Made by a program: the position numbers and the translations under genes
The notes under the pieces: model-generated
The model's database searches: none
Told to the model about the DNA's origin: nothing
What the model saw: the letters and a program-made list of their open reading frames with translations, nothing else
Shown: in pieces, positions 8,666 through 16,821 of the stretch
Layout of the letters: every line of letters starts with the position of its first letter
Numbering within the stretch: the first letter of the stretch is position 1
From: CAVVJA01 sp963779485
GTDB lineage: Bacteria > Actinomycetota > Actinomycetes > Mycobacteriales > Jatrophihabitantaceae
Length of the DNA stretch: 64,000 nucleotides
NCBI GenBank assembly: GCA_963779485.1
Contig: CAVZYJ010000005.1
Coordinates: 248,001 to 312,000, forward strand
Direction of reading: 5' to 3'

Positions 8666-9340
8666 GTGCCCGCCGTCAAGCCGCCGACCATTTCGCCTGC
8701 CGTGCCGGGCCGCCGAGCCCGTCGAGCGCTGGAGACCCGCCGCCGGATCCGCGCCTCCGCCCACGACCTGTTCGTCGAGCAGGGCTACGCCGCGACCACC
8801 ATCCTGCAGATCGCGGAGCAGGCCGACGTGGCCTGGCAGACGGTGTACTCGGTGTTCGGCACAAAGGCCGCGATCCTGTCCGAGGTCTTCGACGTCACGG
8901 TGGCCGGCGACGATCAGCCCATCCCGATGGCCCAGCGACCCTTCGTGCGACACATTGCCGAGGCGGGCCGGCCCCGCGACAAGGCGCGCATCTTGGCCGC
9001 TCACCTGCGCGAAACGAATACCCGCACCGCTGAGATCCAAGGCGTCATCGAGTCGGCCGCAGCCACCGACACCGAGATCGCGGCACTCTGGAACACCCTC
9101 ATGGAACAACTGATCCTTGGCATGACCGTGGCGGTCACCGCGCTGCGAGGCCAGCACGCACTACGTCCGGACCTGACCATCTCCGAGGCCGCCGACCGCC
9201 TGTGGTGGTACGCCGGACCATGGGCCTACCGCGGACTCGTTCGCGGGCGCGGCTGGAGCCCGGACCAGTTCGAAAGCTGGCTGGCCGAAACCCTCTTCAC
9301 CCAACTCATGGTCCGGCCACCGGCCAGCTGGACCCGCTAA
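8666..9340 (+). CDS. TetR-family transcriptional regulator
   Basis: This 224-residue TetR protein has an N-terminal helix-turn-helix: TRRRIRASAHDLFVEQGYAA, TTILQIAEQADVAWQTVYSV, FGTKAAIL. The rest is a helical ligand-binding and dimerisation domain with WWYAGPWAYRGLV near the C-terminus. GTG 8666 is directly behind the last operator copy and has no ribosome binding site, so a leaderless transcript is likely. It should repress itself and the divergent methyltransferase gene. The inducer is unknown. Confidence 0.88.
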   Translation: MPAVKPPTISPAVPGRRARRALETRRRIRASAHDLFVEQGYAATTILQIAEQADVAWQTVYSVFGTKAAILSEVFDVTVAGDDQPIPMAQRPFVRHIAEAGRPRDKARILAAHLRETNTRTAEIQGVIESAAATDTEIAALWNTLMEQLILGMTVAVTALRGQHALRPDLTISEAADRLWWYAGPWAYRGLVRGRGWSPDQFESWLAETLFTQLMVRPPASWTR

Positions 9341-9730
9341 CCACCGCCCCCACCCGCGAGATCAGCCCCGACGAGTGCGCGAAGGACCCTTGGCACGGCA
9401 CCCGCGACGCATACGCGGTCATGACCAGTCACCATCCGTCAGCCACCCGCAACCGACTGCTACTACGAAAGCTGCTACGGATCGCCGAATCGGCGCTTCC
9501 CATGTCCTGTGATCCGGATGCCTCAGCCGCGCTGATATGTGCGGTTCCGGTTGGCGGAGGCGCGTATGACGGGGTGTCGGAGAGCAACAGCGACCGCGAG
9601 GGTCCAGGCCGCCTTTCTCGAGTGTGGCGGCGCGGCGGTCGTGGTGCTCGAGGCGGGCGCTGGGCGTCGCCGTTTGGTGCCAGCCGCTGGTGATCGCGAT
9701 GCTGGGGGTCCGGTAGTTGCAGCGGGTGAT
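9341..9730. other. Intergenic region, no gene recognised
   Basis: Only overlapping low-quality frames are present. A GGATCGCCGA motif is found near 9479. This may be the untranslated 3' region of the convergent TetR and sigma-factor genes. Confidence 0.4.
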
Positions 9731-10681
9731 CTACAGGATTGGTGGAAGTCCGAAGCGGGTGAGGTCGGCGGTCAGGAACGCGACGATCTCCCCGACGTGT
9801 CCGTCCCGGATGGTGAGGACGTCGAGGCCGCCGGGTACGAACTGCTGAGTGTCGTCGTGCCACAGGTAGGTGCCGAACGCGAGTTGGCCGTTTGCCGTCG
9901 TAGGCAGGAACCGCCAGCGTGACTGCAGCGGGCCACCGACCAGGAAGGCGCGGATCTCCTCCGTCCCCCGGTACCACTCGGGCAGCGGCGGCATCGAGTA
10001 GCGCGCGTCCTCGGCGAGCATGGTGACGATCGCGTCGACATCGCCCGCTTCCCAGGCATCGGCCCAGCGCGCGATGATCGCGGCGGTCGCTTCGTGGCCG
10101 AGGTCTCGCAGCACGGTCTGCTGGGTCGGTGCGGTCGAGTCGATCACCTTTCGGGCACGTTGCACAGCGCTGTTGACGGAGGCGGTCGACGTGTCGAGTA
10201 GGTCGGCGGTCTCGGCAGCCGAGAAGCCGAGCACGTCCCGCAGTATCAGGGCAGCCCGCTGGAGCGCGGACAAGTGCTGCAACGCCGCCACGAATGCAAG
10301 CTCGACACTCTCCCGGGCGAGGTATCGCGTCTCGGGCGAGGTGTCGGGGTAGGGCTCGAGCCAGCGGAACTCGGTGGCGGGCGTTGCGGGCGCGAGATCG
10401 AAGGGCAGCTCCCGGCGACCGCGCCGCTCGATCGCGGTGAGGCACCGGTTTGTCGCGATCCTGTAGAGCCACGCGCGGACGAAGCCGCGGTCATCGAGGC
10501 TGCCGACGGTACGCCAGGCGCGTATCAGGCTGTCCTGCACCACGTCCTCCGCGTCGTGCAACGAGCCGAGCATCCGGTAGCAGTGCGCCTGCAACTCGCC
10601 GCGGTACGGTCCGACCAGTTGCTCGAAGGCACCGGCGTCCCCGGAACGCGCAGCGTCGAGCAGAGCGGCGGGCACGGTCAC
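9731..10681 (-). CDS. ECF sigma factor with C-terminal SnoaL domain (SigG-like)
   Basis: From GTG 10681 (GTG 10675 is also possible) the protein has about 316 residues. Sigma region 2 is DAGAFEQLVGPYRGELQAHC, then LGSLHDAEDVVQDSLIRAW and WLYRIATNRCL. A YPD element (WLEPYPD) lies between the domains, typical of the SigG group. Region 4 is ALQHLSALQRAALILRDVLG, then SAAETADLL and TASVNSAVQRARK. The last 110 residues form a SnoaL/NTF2-like domain (ADAWEAGDVDAIVTMLAEDA), known in this group to control promoter binding without a separate anti-sigma factor. It is divergent from a stand-alone SnoaL gene, a likely target. Confidence 0.88.
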   Translation of the reverse strand: MTVPAALLDAARSGDAGAFEQLVGPYRGELQAHCYRMLGSLHDAEDVVQDSLIRAWRTVGSLDDRGFVRAWLYRIATNRCLTAIERRGRRELPFDLAPATPATEFRWLEPYPDTSPETRYLARESVELAFVAALQHLSALQRAALILRDVLGFSAAETADLLDTSTASVNSAVQRARKVIDSTAPTQQTVLRDLGHEATAAIIARWADAWEAGDVDAIVTMLAEDARYSMPPLPEWYRGTEEIRAFLVGGPLQSRWRFLPTTANGQLAFGTYLWHDDTQQFVPGGLDVLTIRDGHVGEIVAFLTADLTRFGLPPIL

Positions 10682-10759
10682 CGGCCCATCATGGCGCGCT
10701 GCGATGAATTCACGCGACGCCCGGGGTTCCACCCTCAAGCACCGCATCGAGGAGGAACG

Positions 10760-11158
10760 ATGACCGACGAACAGCAGATCCGCGACCTGATCGAGGTCTG
10801 GGCCACCGCCGTCCACGCCGGCGACCTGCCCGCCGTGCTCGCCAACCACGCACCCGACATCGTCATGTTCGACGTGCCGCCGCCCGAGCGCGGCGTCCGT
10901 GGCATCGACGCCTACCGCGACAGCTGGCCAGGCTTCTTCGAATGGCAGTCCTCCGGCGCGGTGTTCGAGATCGAATCGCTGGACGTCACGGCCGGCGCGG
11001 AGGTCGCATTTGCCTTCGCGCTACTTCGCTGCGGCACGCCCGCCGACTTCGAGCGGGACCCCGAACAGCGGCTGCGGCTCACCATCGGCCTGAGCAAGGT
11101 GGACGACCGGTGGGTGGTCACCCACGAACACCACTCGTTCGCAGACAAGACCGGGTAG
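10760..11158 (+). CDS. SnoaL-like / DUF4440-type protein
   Basis: This 132-residue protein starts at ATG 10760 with GGAGGA just upstream. It has the NTF2-like pattern: EQQIRDLIEVWATAVHAGDL for the first helices, ANHAPDIVMFDVPPP, GIDAYRDSWPGFFEW and a C-terminal WVVTHEHHSF strand. Homologues are often annotated as ketosteroid-isomerase-like, without known chemistry. The gene is transcribed away from the ECF sigma factor gene, with 78 bp between starts, and resembles that factor's own C-terminal domain. Shared ligand sensing or regulation is an inference. Confidence 0.8.
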   Translation: MTDEQQIRDLIEVWATAVHAGDLPAVLANHAPDIVMFDVPPPERGVRGIDAYRDSWPGFFEWQSSGAVFEIESLDVTAGAEVAFAFALLRCGTPADFERDPEQRLRLTIGLSKVDDRWVVTHEHHSFADKTG

Positions 11159-11580
11159 GCCCAGGAACAGAGCGTCCCGCGCAGGACACCCCCACCACCC
11201 AGTCCACCTGCACCGGCGGCAACGCCGAAGCACATGTCTCGGCAGACATCACGTCGTCTCGCTTCGGCACGACCTGCCTCGTTCAGCGAACCGACCTTCA
11301 CCAACGACGCCGGCGCACGGATTGACAGGTTGGGCGCAAACTTCAGCTGGTTACGCGCGGTCAGCAACTCCCGGCTACGGCTCACGCCGACGACCTCGTT
11401 GATCGCCGATTCCGTACTCGGCGGCTGCACGTCCAGTGCGACAGGCGACTGTCGTCATGGGCGCCGTGTCGGACCAGCGTCATCGCGTTCTTGCCCTCGG
11501 GCACAGCTGGATTCACGCTGATGGCATATGAGTTCCGCGCTGAGCGATCGTCTCACTTGCCAGACACGAAGAGGGCGCAC
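11159..11580. other. Intergenic region with a dispersed motif
   Basis: No gene is recognised. Segment 11392-11425 resembles 7083-7122 (shared TCACGCCGACG and TGATCGCCGA blocks). TGAGCGATCGTCTCA at 11541-11555 is an imperfect palindrome 26 bp upstream of the hydrolase start and may be an operator. Confidence 0.4.
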
Positions 11581-12360
11581 ATGGAAACTGCGAAGTCGGC
11601 CGACGGCACCGTCATCGCCTACGACCGCACCGGTGACGGCCCTGCGCTTGTTGTCACCGTGGGCGCGTTCTGCACCCGCCACACGTTCGTGGCACCCGAC
11701 GAGCTCAAACAGCGATTCACGGTGGTCACCTACGACCGTCGCGGCCGGGGGGACAGCGGCGACACCGAGCCGTTCGCGCCGAACAAGGAGTATGCGGACC
11801 TGGCCGCCGTCGCGGCGGCGACCGGGCCTGAACCGCCGTTCGTGTACGGCCACTCATCCGGCGCGGCCGTCGCGTTGCGGGCTGCAGCGGCCGGCCTGCC
11901 GGTCGCCGGCATCGTCGCCTACGAGGCGCCGTTCCTCAACGAGGACACGCCACAGCCGGCCGTTGATCCGGCGCACCATATTCGCGAGCTGGTCGGCTCC
12001 GGCCGCAAACGCGAGGCCGTCACCTTCTGGATGTCGCAGGTCGTTAGGCTACCGGATGAGCTGCTCGCGCAGACGGCCGGCGCCCCGTGGGTAACAGCCC
12101 TGGAGCCGCTGACCCCCACGCTGCCCTACGACCTTGCCGTCACCGCGGGCGGGATACAAACGGCCGAGCTAGCCAAGATCACTGTGCCCGTCCTCATTCT
12201 CGGCGGCAAGAACAGCCCGGCCTGGTTCCAGCGTTCAGTAGCCGAACAGGCCGCCGCGACGCCAGGCGCGCAGCTCAAGATGCTTGACGGATACGACCAC
12301 AACGCGCCACCCGAGGTAATCACCCCGATCCTGATCGACTTCTTCGGCGCGCAGCAGTAG
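11581..12360 (+). CDS. Alpha/beta-fold hydrolase
   Basis: The start is ATG 11581 (METAKSADGT), with GAAGAGGG upstream; the protein has 259 residues. The nucleophile elbow is VYGHSSGAAVALRA (Ser), YDRRGRGDSGD lies before it, and the acid is probably an Asp/Glu after VPVLILGGKNSP. The catalytic His is in DGYDHNAPPE. Length and order fit small single-domain hydrolases acting on esters or lactones; no cap domain of note is visible. It stands alone behind a palindromic TGAGCGATCGTCTCA site. Substrate unknown. Confidence 0.82.
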   Translation: METAKSADGTVIAYDRTGDGPALVVTVGAFCTRHTFVAPDELKQRFTVVTYDRRGRGDSGDTEPFAPNKEYADLAAVAAATGPEPPFVYGHSSGAAVALRAAAAGLPVAGIVAYEAPFLNEDTPQPAVDPAHHIRELVGSGRKREAVTFWMSQVVRLPDELLAQTAGAPWVTALEPLTPTLPYDLAVTAGGIQTAELAKITVPVLILGGKNSPAWFQRSVAEQAAATPGAQLKMLDGYDHNAPPEVITPILIDFFGAQQ

Positions 12361-12648
12361 CGCACGGTCCGGGCCGGACATCCCCGAGATCACCCGAACC
12401 GAGCGCACCAGGGCTACACGCGCACGGCCCGGGCGTCGAATTGCGGCTCATCGGTCGGCCACGAGCCGCCGATGAGAGAGGACATGACGCTGTCCGGCAC
12501 ACACAGTGACGGCTCAGGCCGCCCCGAGCGCCGAATCGGCGTCGGTCGAGGCCCAGACTGTGGTGTCGGGGTCGAGGCGCGGATCGGCAGTTATGTTCGG
12601 TCGAGCCAATACCGGTTGTATCGGTGACGCCTAGTTCACGAGTGGCGG

Positions 12649-13857
12649 CTAGCGCAGCGGCCGGAAGGCGGCGCGCAACTCCTCCGAGAAGAGCCCTGGT
12701 TCCTCCCAAGCGGCGAAGTGACCGCCCTTGTCCACCTCGTTGAAGTAGATGACGTTGGGGTACGCCTTCTCGACCCAGCTGCGCGGCGTCCGCCAGATCT
12801 CCTCGGGGAACGTCGTGAAGCCGACCGGAATCGAGACCGGCGTGGGAGCCTGGCCGGCCGCACGAGCATTTTCTTGTCCTTCTTCCCAGTACGAGCGCGC
12901 AGCCGACGCCCCGGTGCTTGTCAGCCAATACAGCGTGATGTTGTCGACGATGTGTTCCCGGGTGAGATTGCCCGAGGGTTGTCCGTCGACAAATCCGCGG
13001 GCGATCTTCTGGTAGCTGTCCGTATCGTGATCGATCATCCACGCCGCCAGCGCGATGGGTGAATCTAGCAGGGCGTAGCCAATTGTCTCAGGGCGCGTCG
13101 CCTGCTCCACGAAGTACCCAGCGCCGGTCGCATGGAATTCGGCGAGCGCGTCGAGGGCGGCACGTTCTTCTGTCGAGGGCGGCGACTCGCTCAGGGCCTC
13201 GGCATCGCCCAGCGCCGGCGTGAGAAGGTTGGTGTGGATGCCGATCAGCCCGTCGAGTGCTAGGCGGCCCATCGCGTCGGTGACCTGGGAGCCCACGTCG
13301 CCGCCCTGCGCGACGTACCGGGTGTAGCCCAGGCGCCGCATCAGCTCCGCCCAGGCCTGTCCGATACGGATGGGGCCCCAGCCGAGCTCGGTCGGCTCGT
13401 CGGAGAATCCGTAGCCGGGGATCGACGGCAGCACGAGGTGGAACGCGTCCTCAGCGCGGCCGCCGTGCGCGGTCGGGTCGGTGAGTGGACCGATAGTCTC
13501 GAGCAGCTCGACAACCGAGCCCGGCCAGCCGTGCGTCATAATCAATGGCAATGCGTTCTTGTGTGCCGACTCGACATGGATGAAGTGAATGTCCAGCCCG
13601 TCGATCTCGGTCTTGAACTGCGGCAGCGCGTTCAATCGCGCCTCGCACGGGCGCCAGTCGTACTCGGTCGTCCAGTAGCGCGCGAGGTTCTGTATCGCCG
13701 CCAATTGCACACCCTGCGACCGATCGGTGACGAGTTCCCTGGTCGGCCAACGCGTCGCATTGATGCGGCGGCGCAGCTCGTCGATCTCGCCCTGAGGTAC
13801 TTCGATTCGGAACGGCCGGACCGCGCTCTCCGCGCTCGCAGTCGTGGTGTCGTTCAT
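12649..13857 (-). CDS. Epoxide hydrolase (EHN-type alpha/beta hydrolase)
   Basis: The protein has 402 residues from ATG 13857, with GGGGAGGACACG upstream. The N-terminal EHN domain has RPFRIEVPQGEIDELRRRIN, then TRWPTRE and TEYDWRPCEARLN. The oxyanion hole is THGWPGSVVE, the nucleophilic Asp is in YVAQGGDVGSQV, and the C-terminal His is in DKGGHFAAWEEP. These fit the juvenile-hormone/microsomal epoxide hydrolase family of actinobacteria, which opens epoxides to diols through an alkyl-enzyme ester. It is monocistronic as far as can be seen, convergent with the hydrolase gene 288 bp away. Confidence 0.88.
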   Translation of the reverse strand: MNDTTTASAESAVRPFRIEVPQGEIDELRRRINATRWPTRELVTDRSQGVQLAAIQNLARYWTTEYDWRPCEARLNALPQFKTEIDGLDIHFIHVESAHKNALPLIMTHGWPGSVVELLETIGPLTDPTAHGGRAEDAFHLVLPSIPGYGFSDEPTELGWGPIRIGQAWAELMRRLGYTRYVAQGGDVGSQVTDAMGRLALDGLIGIHTNLLTPALGDAEALSESPPSTEERAALDALAEFHATGAGYFVEQATRPETIGYALLDSPIALAAWMIDHDTDSYQKIARGFVDGQPSGNLTREHIVDNITLYWLTSTGASAARSYWEEGQENARAAGQAPTPVSIPVGFTTFPEEIWRTPRSWVEKAYPNVIYFNEVDKGGHFAAWEEPGLFSEELRAAFRPLR

Positions 13858-14249
13858 TATCGTGTCCTCCCCGTTCGCGTCCGCTGGGCGTCTTGTCGAT
13901 CGTCGAGTGTCGCGACGTCGAAGCGAACATCCCTCGATGACCATAGAGCCGAAGACTCGGCGCACGATTCACGCGCGCCGTTGGCGGTCGGCAATAACTC
14001 CCGACGAAGCTTTCGCTCGGACGCCCGGCCCCCGGACTCCGATCATCACGGCCAAGACGTAGCGAGCGCTCAGATTGCCCGATCTGGAGCACCGCCAGTC
14101 TGGAGCCGGTCAGTAGTCGGGCCCGAACAGAACGACGGTTCGAGGGCATTGCTGTGGCTGGCGAACTACCCGTTGCAAGAGTCGGTCCGAGTGCCGTGCC
14201 ATCTGTGCGGGCGCGCCTGATGTGTCGGCGCGTCGCCCGATCGCGGTTT
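13858..14249. other. Intergenic region, no gene recognised
   Basis: This is the upstream region of the epoxide hydrolase gene. Long open frames on both strands have no family resemblance and no start signal, and I treat them as chance. Confidence 0.4.
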
Positions 14250-14693
14250 CTAGGTCGATCGATGGCTGGTGTTGCGGGCAGACGCTGTCGTTCGCTTCCC
14301 TCTTGTCGTCTTCGCCGTGGCTTGACCGGAGCACTCTTGGCCGCGAGCCGTGTCGGTGCTTTCCTTGGCGGCCTTTGCAGCGCTGACCGCTCGCCGACCC
14401 CCGATGACGTACCCGTGAGCGGTGACCAATTGCAGCACCTCGGCGACTGGGATCGTTCCGGACATTGTCCCGGGCTGCGCGGCTAGGCTCTCGATGATGA
14501 GGTCGCGGGCGAGCACAGTGGCGCCCGTCTTGCGCTGCTCGGCCAACGCCTTGAGTTGGGCTATCACGTTACGCGGCAGGCGAACGGACATGACCGCGGT
14601 TCCACCTGTCTCGTCGGTTTCGATGACCGTCGCCTCGCCGGCGGGCGGTGCGCGGGGCGAGCCCTGGTCCGCGGCTACTGTGCGGACCGGCAC
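14250..14693 (-). CDS. Ribbon-helix-helix protein with basic Lys/Ala/Arg tail
   Basis: The protein has 147 residues from GTG 14693; a shorter form could begin at ATG 14591 (MSVRLPRNV). Residues 35-70 form a MetJ/Arc/CopG fold: VMSVRLPRNVIAQLKALAEQ as the strand and first helix, then TGATVLARDLIIESL. The last 45 residues are rich in Lys, Arg, Ala, Ser and Thr (AKAAKES, TAKTTRGKRTTASAR), like a histone-like tail. No toxin partner is adjacent, so a solo DNA-binding or nucleoid role is as likely as an antitoxin. Function unknown. Confidence 0.6.
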   Translation of the reverse strand: MPVRTVAADQGSPRAPPAGEATVIETDETGGTAVMSVRLPRNVIAQLKALAEQRKTGATVLARDLIIESLAAQPGTMSGTIPVAEVLQLVTAHGYVIGGRRAVSAAKAAKESTDTARGQECSGQATAKTTRGKRTTASARNTSHRST

Positions 14694-14887
14694 ATCGCCT
14701 CTGCGAAACCACCCTGCTCGGCTCCTACACCGCCGCCCTGCGGCACCTCAACACCCTCGGCGCGCCGTTTCGCGCCGACCCGTGACGGCCCCAACCACGA
14801 CGAGCACGCCGAACACTGCCCGACGCGGCGATCGCCGACACAGACGCTGCACCTCCCGTAATCGACTCAGCGTTCCGGCCGCGGACT

Positions 14888-14913
14888 GTTTAGACCCGCG
14901 CCGCCAGGGGTAA
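14888..14913 (+). promoter_or_regulatory. SigB/SigF-type promoter upstream of the Asp23 genes
   Basis: GTTT at 14888-14891 is followed after 16 nt by GGGTAA at 14908-14913. This matches the actinobacterial SigB/SigF stress consensus GTTT-N14..18-GGGTAA/T. The first start codon downstream is 15094, leaving a leader of roughly 170 nt. The assignment rests on sequence only. Confidence 0.5.
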
Positions 14914-15093
14914 AAACTAAACCGATCAGTTGTAGCGCGGGCGAACTGGTGTGCGATGTTTCGCCCGGTCCGGTGTCTAACTGTTAGTGGTCAGGATGCG
15001 GCCATCGTTTCCCGCCGGCCGGTGCCACTCTCACTCCCACCCGGAACGTCACTCGTCGTGTTTGTGCACGTCGCTGTGAAGGAGCATCCCTGC

Positions 15094-15570
15094 ATGACCC
15101 AATCAACCAGCACGAAGCCCGAGGAGAAGTCCCCGGCGATCAGCAGCAGTAACGCCCCAGCGGCGGAGGACCGGCTCGCGACCGAGGATGGGAAGATCAG
15201 TGTCGCGCAGGGCGTGGTGCAGAAGGTCGCCGGGATGGCCTGCCGGGAGATCTCCGGCGTGCACGCGATGGGCACCGGGGGGTCGCGCAGGTTCGGGGCG
15301 ATTAAGGAACGGATCCCCGGCAGTTCGGGCTCGAACGTGTCCCAGGGCGTCGGCGTGGAGGTCGGCGAAACCCAGGCGGCGATCGACCTGGACGTTGTCG
15401 TGGAGTACGGCGTGAGCATCCCCGAGCTGGGCCGCAGCATTCAGCGCAACGTGAAGCAGTCCGTGGAGCGGATGACCGGCCTAGAGGTTGTCGAGGTCAA
15501 TGTGGCTGTCGACGACGTGTACCTGCCCTCCACCGACGACCAGCAGGACAGCCCGTCGCGGGTGTCATGA
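15094..15570 (+). CDS. Asp23/Gls24 family envelope stress protein
   Basis: The protein has 158 residues from ATG 15094, with AAGGAG 10 nt upstream. After a disordered Ser/Thr/Glu/Lys-rich N-terminus of about 30 residues comes the Asp23 domain: KISVAQGVVQKVAGMACREI, SGVHAMG, GVEVGETQAAIDLDVVVEYG, SIPELGRSIQRNVKQSVERM and VVEVNVAVDDVYLP. The family is linked to cell-envelope and alkaline-shock homeostasis. Its stop overlaps the next start (ATGA), so it is coupled to a second Asp23-like gene. A SigB/SigF-like promoter lies upstream. Confidence 0.88.
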   Translation: MTQSTSTKPEEKSPAISSSNAPAAEDRLATEDGKISVAQGVVQKVAGMACREISGVHAMGTGGSRRFGAIKERIPGSSGSNVSQGVGVEVGETQAAIDLDVVVEYGVSIPELGRSIQRNVKQSVERMTGLEVVEVNVAVDDVYLPSTDDQQDSPSRVS

Positions 15571-16153
15571 CCGAGTTAGCGACGCAGGTGGCGTCACCAG
15601 CCGCGGACCCCGTGCCTCCGCAGCCCGACACCGACGACGCGGTCGTGGATGACGTCAACGTCGACGCGGTGGCGCGGGCGGTGCAGGCGTGTGCCGGCGT
15701 GTCTGCGTTGACTGGTGGCCGGTTCGGGGGGTCGCGTCCTACCTGCCGGGTCGGCGTGTCCCCGGCGTGACTGTGCGGTCGGACGCGGTGGAGATCCAGG
15801 TAAGGGCCCGGTGGGGCGTTCCTGCGCGGGACTTGTACAGCCAGATCGCCTCAGTTCTCGCGCCGATGATCGACCGGCGGATCGACGTGGTGGTCGCCGA
15901 CATCGACGACCCCCCGTCAACGGCCGCCGCCGTCCCGGCTCAAGCGGCGATGCTCCCCGAGCCCAGGACCGACGTCGAACTGCCCGCGGAGACTCGCGGT
16001 GTGCCGTCCAAGTCTGATTCGGCCACTCGAGCTCAGTCAGGCGCTGACGAGATGGGGACCAACGACGACGACGAGCGGGCGGCGAAAGACCGTCTCGAGC
16101 GAACCGGAGAACCTCAGCGCGACAGCCTCGGTAACGAGGACGGCGCCAGCTGA
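15567..16153 (+). pseudogene. Second Asp23/Gls24-like protein, one-base frameshift
   Basis: ATG 15567 overlaps the stop of the previous gene. The first frame reads NVDAVARAVQACAGVSALTG and GRFGG, then breaks. The next frame continues with SYLPGRRVPGVTVRSDAVEI, ARWGVPARDLYSQIASVLAP and IDVVVADIDDP. Adding one G in the GGGGGG run near 15730 restores GGVASYLPGRR, as in relatives. The 587-nt length is two more than a multiple of three, as expected for one lost base. A charged, probably disordered C-terminus of about 60 residues follows. The gene is probably intact in vivo. Confidence 0.8.
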
Positions 16154-16275
16154 CAACCCGCGCGACGTCTACCGCCGCCGATACCGACCGGCCGTGGCGC
16201 GCCGGGAACGGCCGCAGCCGAACCGTCGCGAGGACCCCACTGATAGCTAGCGATGACGCAGAAAGGATGTCCACG

Positions 16276-16446
16276 ATGACCGACCGGACCGAGGACCAAC
16301 AGCCCCAGAGCGGTAACGACCAGGACCAGACCCCGACCGCCAGTCCCAGCCGCGACACGGATACCGGCACAGATCCCACCGCGACCGACCATCCGACCGG
16401 TGAGGCGCAGGCCGCCGCCAACGCCGACAACGAGCCGGCGGGCTGA
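16276..16446 (+). CDS. Small acidic disordered protein (56 aa)
   Basis: ATG 16276 follows AGAAAGGA (16259-16266). The 56-residue product is made almost only of Asp, Glu, Gln, Asn, Thr, Ser, Pro, Ala and Gly (MTDRTEDQQPQSGNDQDQ start, ANADNEPAG end), with no hydrophobic core, so it should be unstructured and very acidic. An eight-codon frame (16253-16279) overlaps its start as ATGA and could couple translation. It lies 122 bp behind the Asp23 pair in the same direction and may share their stress promoter. No family is recognised. Confidence 0.55.
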   Translation: MTDRTEDQQPQSGNDQDQTPTASPSRDTDTGTDPTATDHPTGEAQAAANADNEPAG

Positions 16447-16448
16447 CC

Positions 16449-16700
16449 GGCCGCGGCAGCTGCCACATCGCCGCGACCCCGGCGCAGGTGTTCGCGGTAC
16501 CAGCCAACGGCTCGTACTACAGCGACTGGGTCGTCGGCACCTCCCACGTGCGGGCCGTCGACCAGAACTGGCCCGCAGCCGGCACCACCCGGCTGTATCA
16601 CGCCACTGGCGTCTGGCCGCTGGTCATGCGCGACGAAACCGTCGTCGAACACACTGACCCCGACCGGCAGCTGATCCGGACGCTGACTGCGACAGCGCCC
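16449..16700 (+). pseudogene. SRPBCC (polyketide cyclase-like) N-terminal remnant
   Basis: One frame reads CHIAATPAQVFAVPANG, then YYSDWVVGTSHVRAVD, TTRLYHATGVWPLVMRDETV and DPDRQLIRTLTA. This is the first half of an actinobacterial SRPBCC protein of about 150 residues. No start codon precedes it in frame, and the C-terminal strands and long helix are replaced by unrelated sequence after about 16690. It is truncated at both ends and likely non-functional. Confidence 0.65.
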
Positions 16701-16821
16701 TGCGGCGACGAACAGATCGGATCATCTGACCGATCGCCCGCAGGATGCCGCGGTGCTGCTTGGCGCACCTATCGACGGTTCGTGCGCACGCGAAACCGGC
16801 GTACGAGTCGTGCACTCGACG

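Noticed and set aside
9429..10472. Minus-strand open frame of 347 codons
   Set aside because: It is Arg/Pro-rich shadow text of the ECF sigma factor gene in another frame, with no domain pattern.
14699..14785. Short plus-strand coding-like text (TLLGSYTAALRHLNTLGAPF)
   Set aside because: It is too short, without a start or family match; possibly a relic but not supportable as a feature.
16100..16275. Frames in the gap between the second Asp23 gene and the small acidic protein
   Set aside because: They have no start signal or conserved composition; only the eight-codon overlapping frame at 16253 has any possible role, and it is noted with the small protein.
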